Assembly: GCF_018070345.1 (NCBI RefSeq)
Contig: NZ_JAGPXX010000018.1
Location: 1 to 64,000 of the forward strand
Source: Streptomyces sp. F63
GTDB lineage: Bacteria; Actinomycetota; Actinomycetes; Streptomycetales; Streptomycetaceae
Direction: 5' to 3'
Length of the DNA stretch: 64,000 nucleotides
The notes beneath the pieces were generated by a model, which was not told the DNA's origin, searched no databases, and saw nothing but the letters and a program-made list of their open reading frames with translations. Position 1 is the stretch's first letter. The number at the start of each line of letters is the position of its first letter. Made by a program: the position numbers and the translations under genes. Positions 59,088 through 64,000 of this stretch are shown here, one piece after another.

Positions 59088-62000
59088 TGCCGGTGGCAGC
59101 GAAGGAACCCCCGGTGCACTTAACCGGAGCGAGACGCGAGGACATCGCGATCGTCGGGATGGCCTGCCGGTTCCCGGGGGCCCGGAACGTGACCGAGTAC
59201 GAGCGGCTCCTCATGGACCCCCGGGCCCAGTTCTCCGCCGTTCCCGACGCGCGATGGCGCGCCGCCGCCCTTCTCGGCGAGGACTTCCGCGACACGTCCT
59301 CCGCCTACACGGACACCATGGCGCTGCTGCCGGACGTGGGCCACTTCGACGCCGCGCACTACGGCATCCCGCCGCGGCGGGCCAAGGCGATGGACCCCCA
59401 GCACCGGCTGCTCATCGACCTCGCCCGGGAGGCCGTCCAGGACGCCGGTTGGGAGGCCGGGGGCTTCGACCGCGAGGAGACCTCGGTGATCACGGCGCTC
59501 ACCGAGAGCGGCTACCGCGCGCTCAGCACCCTGCGGATCCGGATGCGCCAGCTGGCCGGCGGCGAGTTCGGGGCGCCCGCCACCGACCCCGGCTGGCCGG
59601 AGACGGTCCGCGCGGTCGGCGGCCTGCACGGCACCTCCGCGGCCGGGCTCCTGCTCAACATGGGCCCGAACACGATCAGTTCCGTCTTCGATCTGCACGG
59701 CGAGAGCTATGCGCTGGACTCGGCGTGCTCCGGCGGCCTCATGGCCGTGGCCAACGCCGTGTTCGCGCTGCGCGCCGGCCGGTGCCGCATCGCCCTCGCG
59801 GGCGGGGCCCAGCTGCACATCACCCCCGACCTGCTGGTGGGGCTGTGCCGGATCGGCGCCATCTCGCGCACCGGCCGGTGCCTGCCGTTCGGCGCGGACG
59901 CCGACGGCTTCGTCCTGGGAGAGGGCGCCGGGGTCCTGGTGCTGCGGCCACTGGCCGACGCGCTCGCGGCCGGCGACCGGGTCTACGCGGTGATCCGGGG
60001 CGTCGGCACGGCCAACGACGGCACCGTCCAGGGCGGCATGCACCCCGAGGCGGCCGGCCAGCTCCGGGCGCTGCGCCGGGCCTACCGCGACGCGGACCTG
60101 TCCCCGGACGCGGTGGACTACCTGGAGGCGCACGGCACCGGTACCACGGTCGGCGACCCGGTCGAGGTCGGGGTCCTGCGCGAACTGCGCGGGGAGGGCG
60201 GCGTGCCCGCCTACCTCGGGGCGGTCAAGGCGGTGGTCGGGCACGCGCTCAACGCCGCCGGGATCGCCGGGCTCGTCAAGACCGTCCTGGCCGTGCACCG
60301 CGGGGTGATACCGCCGCAGCCGGAGTTCGGCCTGGCCGACCGCGCCGGGCTCGACGCCGCGCGGCTGACCGTCCCGGTGGAGCCCGTCCCGTGGCCGGAG
60401 CGGGCGCCCCGGCAGCCGCGCCGGGCGGGGGTGAGCGCCTTCGGCTTCGGCGGCACCGGGGTCCATCTGGTGGTGGAGGAGTGCACCACGGCGGCGGCCC
60501 GCCCGGCATCCGGCGAGGGTCCGCACCTTCTGGTGCTCAGCGCCCGGGACCGCGCCGGACTCGCCCGCCACGCGCGGGAGCTGGCGCACACCCTCGACGG
60601 CGACCGGCCGCCACCGGCCGGGGTGGCGGACACCCTGGCCCGCCGGACCCTCTTCGCGGAACGGCTGGCCGTGGTGGCGGAGGACACCGCGGACGCCGTC
60701 ACCAAGCTCACCGCGGCGGCCGGGGCGGTGGCGGCGGGACGGACCGGGAAGCTGGGTCCGGGACAGGTGGCCGGCACGGCACGGCTCGCCGCCGGCGAAC
60801 TGCCCGAGGTGGCCGTGCCGGCACCGGGCTCGCTGTCCGCCGAGGCGCGCGGGGCGGTGCTGGCGCGGCTCGCGGAGCGCGTGGCCGCCGGCGCGGGCCT
60901 CCGCCCGGCCGGGCAGCGCATACCCCCGTGCACCCTGCCCCCGAGCCCGCTCGCCCCGCGCCACCACTGGGTGGTGGACGAGACGGCCCGCGGGGACGGG
61001 GGCCACGGGAACCGGCCCCCCGCCGCCGGGGCGGTGAACGGGGCCGCCCCCGCGGCCGGGGCGGCGGGGGAGGAGCGGCCCGCCCCGCCGGCCCCGCCCG
61101 ACGGGGCGCCCACCGACGGGGCGCTCACCGACGGGGTGCCTCCCGCCGACGCGTCCACCGCGGCGGCGTCCCTCGTCTTCGAGGAGGTGTCGCGCACCGG
61201 CGTCTTCCCGCTCTCCGACCTGACCGAGCGGACGGTGCTGGTGACCGACCTGGGCTTCGACTCCCTGATGCTGCAGGAGCTGGAGTCCGGCATCGGCAAG
61301 CGGATACCGGGCTTCCACACCGACGAGATCTTCTCGCGCGACCTCACCATCGAGCGGCTGATCGCACTGGTCGCCCCGCACGTCTCCCGCCCGCCCGCTC
61401 CCGGCGGTGCCCTGCCCCCGGAGGCGGGCGCCGACCCGGTCGCGGGCACCGTGTGCGTCGACGACTTCCCCGAGGTACGGCAGTTCGAGGAGCGCCTGAG
61501 CACGATCACCGGCAGCGGCGCGGACTTCCCGTACTTCCGCGTCCACCAGGGCACCATCCGCGACACGACCGTGATCGGCGACCGCGAGTACCTGTCCTTC
61601 GGCAGCTACAACTACCTCGGCCTGTCCGGCCATCCGGCGGTCCGCGAGGCCGCGCACCGGGCGGTGGAGCGGTACGGGACCTCCGTCTCCGCGAGCCGCG
61701 TGCTCTCCGGTGAGCGGGACCTGACCGTCGCGCTGGAACGGGCGCTCGCCGGCTTCCTCGGCGTCCCGGACTGCCTGGCGCTGGTGAGCGGCCACGCCAC
61801 CAACGTCACCGCGATAGGGCACCTCATCGGCGCGGGGGACCTCGTGGTGCACGACGAACTCGCCCACGACAGCATCCTGCAGGGCTGCGTTCTGTCCGGC
61901 GCGGCGCGGCGCCCGTTCCCCCACAACGACACCGGCCGGCTGGACCACCTGCTGCGGCTCAACCGGCCCCGCTTCCGGCGGGTGCTCATCGTGGTCGAGG

Positions 62001-62650
62001 GCGCCTACAGCATGGACGGCGACCTGGCCGACCTGCCGGCCGTCATCGAACTGAAGAAGCGCTACGGCGCCCTGCTGATGGTGGACGAGGCGCACAGCAT
62101 CGGCACCGTGGGGGAAAGCGGGCGCGGCGTGGGCGAGTTCTTCGGCGTCGACCGGTCCGATGTGGATCTGTGGATGGGCACCCTCTCCAAGGCGTTCGCG
62201 AGCTGCGGCGGTTACCTCGGCGGCTCGGCCCGGACGGTGCGGTGGCTGCGGCACACGCTGCCCGGCTTCGTCTACAGCGTGGGCCTGACCCCGGCCAACG
62301 CGGCCGCCGCGCTGGCCGCCACCGAGCTGATCGACGCCGAACCGCACCGGGTGCGGGCTCTGCAGCGCAACGCCGAGCTGTTCCTCGGCCTGGCCGCCTC
62401 GGCCGGCCTGGCGACGGGCTCCAGCGCCCACACGCCCATCGTGCCGTGCGTCCTCGGCGATTCGGCGAGGACGCTGCGCGTCGCGGACCGGCTGTTCGAC
62501 CGGGGTGTCGTCGCCGATCCGATCTTCCACCCCGCCGTGGAGGAGGGGCTCGCCCGGCTGCGGTTCTTCGTCACCGGCGAGCATCGCGAGGACGACATCC
62601 GGCGGGCCGTGTCGGTCCTGGCCGAGGAGGTGGCGGCCACCGGGCGGTGA
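59087..62650 (+). CDS. Fused ketosynthase-ACP-alpha-oxoamine synthase (AT-less PKS)
   Basis: 1,187 residues from the ATG at 59087 (GTG 59114 is an alternative with GAAGGAA upstream). Residues ~15-450: KS of the type I PKS class with Cys214 (SACSGGL), His349 (EAHGTGTTVGDPVE) and His386 (VVGHALNAAG). Residues ~470-640: remains of KS-AT/post-AT linkers (LVLSARDRAGLARHARELAH ... PLAPRHHWVVDE) with no AT domain. Around Ser726: ACP (LGFDSLMLQELESGI). Residues ~800-1180: fold-type I PLP alpha-oxoamine synthase (SYNYLGLSGHP, VDEAHSIGTVGESGRG, Lys1035 in LSKAFASCGGYLGG). It should extend an acyl unit on ACP and release it by decarboxylative condensation with an amino acid, giving an alpha-aminoketone. 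A TTA codon (59120-59122) lies at codon 12, suggesting bldA control. Confidence 0.92.
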   Translation: MPVAAKEPPVHLTGARREDIAIVGMACRFPGARNVTEYERLLMDPRAQFSAVPDARWRAAALLGEDFRDTSSAYTDTMALLPDVGHFDAAHYGIPPRRAKAMDPQHRLLIDLAREAVQDAGWEAGGFDREETSVITALTESGYRALSTLRIRMRQLAGGEFGAPATDPGWPETVRAVGGLHGTSAAGLLLNMGPNTISSVFDLHGESYALDSACSGGLMAVANAVFALRAGRCRIALAGGAQLHITPDLLVGLCRIGAISRTGRCLPFGADADGFVLGEGAGVLVLRPLADALAAGDRVYAVIRGVGTANDGTVQGGMHPEAAGQLRALRRAYRDADLSPDAVDYLEAHGTGTTVGDPVEVGVLRELRGEGGVPAYLGAVKAVVGHALNAAGIAGLVKTVLAVHRGVIPPQPEFGLADRAGLDAARLTVPVEPVPWPERAPRQPRRAGVSAFGFGGTGVHLVVEECTTAAARPASGEGPHLLVLSARDRAGLARHARELAHTLDGDRPPPAGVADTLARRTLFAERLAVVAEDTADAVTKLTAAAGAVAAGRTGKLGPGQVAGTARLAAGELPEVAVPAPGSLSAEARGAVLARLAERVAAGAGLRPAGQRIPPCTLPPSPLAPRHHWVVDETARGDGGHGNRPPAAGAVNGAAPAAGAAGEERPAPPAPPDGAPTDGALTDGVPPADASTAAASLVFEEVSRTGVFPLSDLTERTVLVTDLGFDSLMLQELESGIGKRIPGFHTDEIFSRDLTIERLIALVAPHVSRPPAPGGALPPEAGADPVAGTVCVDDFPEVRQFEERLSTITGSGADFPYFRVHQGTIRDTTVIGDREYLSFGSYNYLGLSGHPAVREAAHRAVERYGTSVSASRVLSGERDLTVALERALAGFLGVPDCLALVSGHATNVTAIGHLIGAGDLVVHDELAHDSILQGCVLSGAARRPFPHNDTGRLDHLLRLNRPRFRRVLIVVEGAYSMDGDLADLPAVIELKKRYGALLMVDEAHSIGTVGESGRGVGEFFGVDRSDVDLWMGTLSKAFASCGGYLGGSARTVRWLRHTLPGFVYSVGLTPANAAAALAATELIDAEPHRVRALQRNAELFLGLAASAGLATGSSAHTPIVPCVLGDSARTLRVADRLFDRGVVADPIFHPAVEEGLARLRFFVTGEHREDDIRRAVSVLAEEVAATGR

Positions 62651-62660
62651 GGACGTCATC

Positions 62661-63254
62661 TCAGAACAGCGTGCGTTCTATCCGGTTGAGCGTGGCGTTC
62701 TCCCCCGGTGCCCCGCCCTCTCCGGCGTCACCCGCGTCACCGGGCGGGGCCTGGGGCGCGCCGCGCCGTTCCCTGCCGCCGGCCAGCCGCTGGGAGAGCA
62801 GATAGGCGATGATCTCCGCCTCCTGCTCCTGGACGTCGTCGTAGGTCGCGCGCAGCAGCATGTCGCGCACGAGGTCGGGGTCGAGGTTGGGGAAGAGGAG
62901 GCGGGCGCTCGCCTCGTCCAGCCAACCCGCCCCGCGATGGCAGCAGATGATGTGCCCCAGCTCATGCAAGATGATGTGCTCCCGATGCGCGCTGGTCGTG
63001 TTGGCGTCGTAGAAGATGAGGTCCTCGTCGCGTGCGGCGACCCACATGCCGCACGGGTGCGTCGCGGGCATCTGCATCGGGACCACCGTGATGGGACGGT
63101 TCCGGACCTCGCCGAGGTGGCGGCAGAGTTCGGCCACATCGGCGACCTTCGGCAGATCCAGTTCGGCGATCCGGCGCGCACCGGCCTTGCGGAGCCTCTT
63201 GAGCCGGCTGCGGCGGTCCTGGTCGGCCGGCTGCCCCTTTCTGACCCCTCTCAC
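62661..63254 (-). CDS. ImmA/IrrE-type metallopeptidase
   Basis: 197 residues from a GTG at 63254. Zn-peptidase motif HIILHELGHIICCHRGAG (HExxH) with a distal acidic residue, and an Arg/Lys-rich N-terminus. ImmA-type enzymes cleave or inactivate partner repressors. The gene lies 13 nt downstream of the XRE regulator and is convergent with the KS operon (10-nt gap between stops). The tail is Gly/Ala/Pro-rich (GAPQAPPGDAGDAGEGGAPG). Confidence 0.88.
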   Translation of the reverse strand: MRGVRKGQPADQDRRSRLKRLRKAGARRIAELDLPKVADVAELCRHLGEVRNRPITVVPMQMPATHPCGMWVAARDEDLIFYDANTTSAHREHIILHELGHIICCHRGAGWLDEASARLLFPNLDPDLVRDMLLRATYDDVQEQEAEIIAYLLSQRLAGGRERRGAPQAPPGDAGDAGEGGAPGENATLNRIERTLF

Positions 63255-63267
63255 CGGTCCGTGCCCC

Positions 63268-63750
63268 TCACGCCCGCTCCGAGGGGCCGGGGCGGGGGCC
63301 GGGCTCCGGCTCGGGGCCGGGCTCGGGGTCGGTGACGGGCGGCAGGCCCTGCAGCTGCCGGTACTGGTCCATGATGGCCGTGATGGCCTGGAGGTTCTCC
63401 TTCTTCATCCCGGCAGCCCGCATCGCCACGGAGCGGACTCCCGCCTGCCGCAGTGCCTCGATGGCGGCGACCTCGCTGAGCACCGACTCGGCCACCTCGT
63501 CGTCGAAGAAGTAGGCCACCGAGACGCCGAAGAAGCGCGCCAGAGCGGCCAGCAGGTCCGGGGAGGGGTTGGAGCGCTTGCCCGTCCGCAACTGCGACAG
63601 ATACACGCCGCCGGCCCTGAGGTCGGGGTTGGCCCGCTTCAGCTCCTCCGCCACCTCGGCATTGGTCCAGTGCCTGCCCTTGGGGCGCACCGTTTTGAAG
63701 AGCTGGTCCAGACGCACTGCCAGCACGGGCCGGTCGTCAGTGTCGGACAT
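63268..63750 (-). CDS. XRE-family regulator paired with ImmA
   Basis: 160 residues from the ATG at 63750 after GGAGGGAGA. HTH region: VAEELKRANPDLRAGGVYLS, QLRTGKRSNPSPDLLAALAR and FFGVSVAYFFDDE, as in XRE proteins of BldD-like or phage type. The C-terminus is a Pro/Glu-rich tail (PEPGPEPEPGPRPGP). Repressor-peptidase pairs act in mobile elements and stress responses; here the target may be the divergent gene to the right. Confidence 0.88.
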   Translation of the reverse strand: MSDTDDRPVLAVRLDQLFKTVRPKGRHWTNAEVAEELKRANPDLRAGGVYLSQLRTGKRSNPSPDLLAALARFFGVSVAYFFDDEVAESVLSEVAAIEALRQAGVRSVAMRAAGMKKENLQAITAIMDQYRQLQGLPPVTDPEPGPEPEPGPRPGPSERA

Positions 63751-64000
63751 CGAAGAATCTCCCTCCTGCCACCTCCTCGGACGTGCTCTCAGCTATCCGT
63801 CAGTTTTCCAGATTAGCGGTCAGTTGACAATCTGACGAGACTGCGCCAACGTGGACCCCGGCCGATAGCTGCCAGCTAACTCGCTTACGGGGGAAGTGAG
63901 TTGTTGGACTGTCGGGCCGGCCTGGCCCGCGCTCGGGGGATCGAGCCGGGCCGGGCCGGGCAGGACGCACCTGCCCGCTCCGGAGAAAGCACGGGGGACC
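63751..64000. other. Divergent promoter region, repeated GTCAGTT motifs
   Basis: An A/T-richer patch (63790-63850) contains CGTCAGTT (63799), GGTCAGTT (63818) and the inverted CTGAC (63832), forming gtcag-N8-ctgac (63819-63836). TTGACA at 63824 could be a rightward -35. These look like operators of the XRE protein. The downstream part (63890-64000) shows no start codon of a gene within the window. Confidence 0.45.

Noticed and set aside
59120..62659. 1,179-residue minus-strand frame opposite the KS-ACP-AOS gene
   Set aside because: The plus-strand frame holds all domain motifs; the opposite frame has none.
62661..63750. Prophage remnant
   Set aside because: An ImmA/XRE pair alone, without integrase, structural genes or att repeats, does not support a prophage.

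Overview
The window is about 72% G+C by eye, with strong third-position G/C bias, frequent GTG starts, GGAGG-type ribosome binding sites and rare TTA codons confined to a few genes. Several actinomycete hallmark families are present: AlkB with two rubredoxins, a SepF-like protein, DUF4360 and ALF-repeat secreted proteins, a tendamistat-like inhibitor and a Hen1/Pnkp RNA-repair pair. Together these point to a Streptomyces or close relative. The sflB-like ... arcA-argF arrangement resembles, from memory, part of the S. coelicolor chromosome around SCO5967-SCO5976, so much of 42-56 kb looks like core chromosome.

Layout. 0.2-7.2 kb (minus): secreted or surface proteins, namely a trypsin fold that has lost two catalytic residues plus FG-GAP repeats, a small exported protein, a lipoprotein, and a 1,172-residue Tat-exported ALF-repeat/alanine-rich protein. 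7.7-9.9 kb: a DUF1330 protein, a 37-residue basic protein and an exported protein with an internal duplication. 9.9-11.3 kb: a coding desert with three strong hairpins. 11.3-14.8 kb: a TetR regulator divergent from an alkB-rubA-rubA-rubB alkane hydroxylase operon. 15.0-18.2 kb: a small LuxR protein and azlCD divergent from an XRE-cupin regulator. 18.3-30.2 kb: a ten-gene minus-strand biosynthetic operon (KAS III, ACP, KAS II, acyl-CoA oxidase, thioesterase, FAH-type enzyme, phosphopantetheinyl transferase, carboxyltransferase, aminotransferase, FabG) facing a GlcD-type flavin oxidase across a large palindrome. 30.8-33.8 kb: an orphan, 5'-truncated Rhs C-terminal toxin tip, split by a frameshift at a G8 tract, with a putative immunity gene. 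33.9-42.0 kb: an SDR, an MDR, a large GAPDH, a TTA-containing glycosyltransferase, an alpha-amylase-inhibitor-like protein, and a DUF4360 protein behind a perfect CebR-type box. 42.4-57 kb: an SflB-like protein, an ATPase, MazG, an LLM oxidoreductase, homocysteine methyltransferase with the RNA repair genes hen1-pnkp, arcA-argF and a CoA transferase. 58.1-62.7 kb: a two-gene operon of an NAD-epimerase and a fused KS-ACP-alpha-oxoamine synthase, both with TTA codons near their starts. 62.7-63.8 kb: an XRE/ImmA-type pair.

The most promising undescribed systems are the AT-less KS-ACP-alpha-oxoamine synthase operon (58.1-62.7 kb), predicted to make an aminoketone under bldA control, and the compact type II fatty-acid-like operon (18.3-30.2 kb), which carries its own PPTase and a transaminase. 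The chromosome segment is also rich in short intergenic tandem repeats of 7-19 bp units. All functions below are read from motifs and recalled family knowledge; no database search was run.
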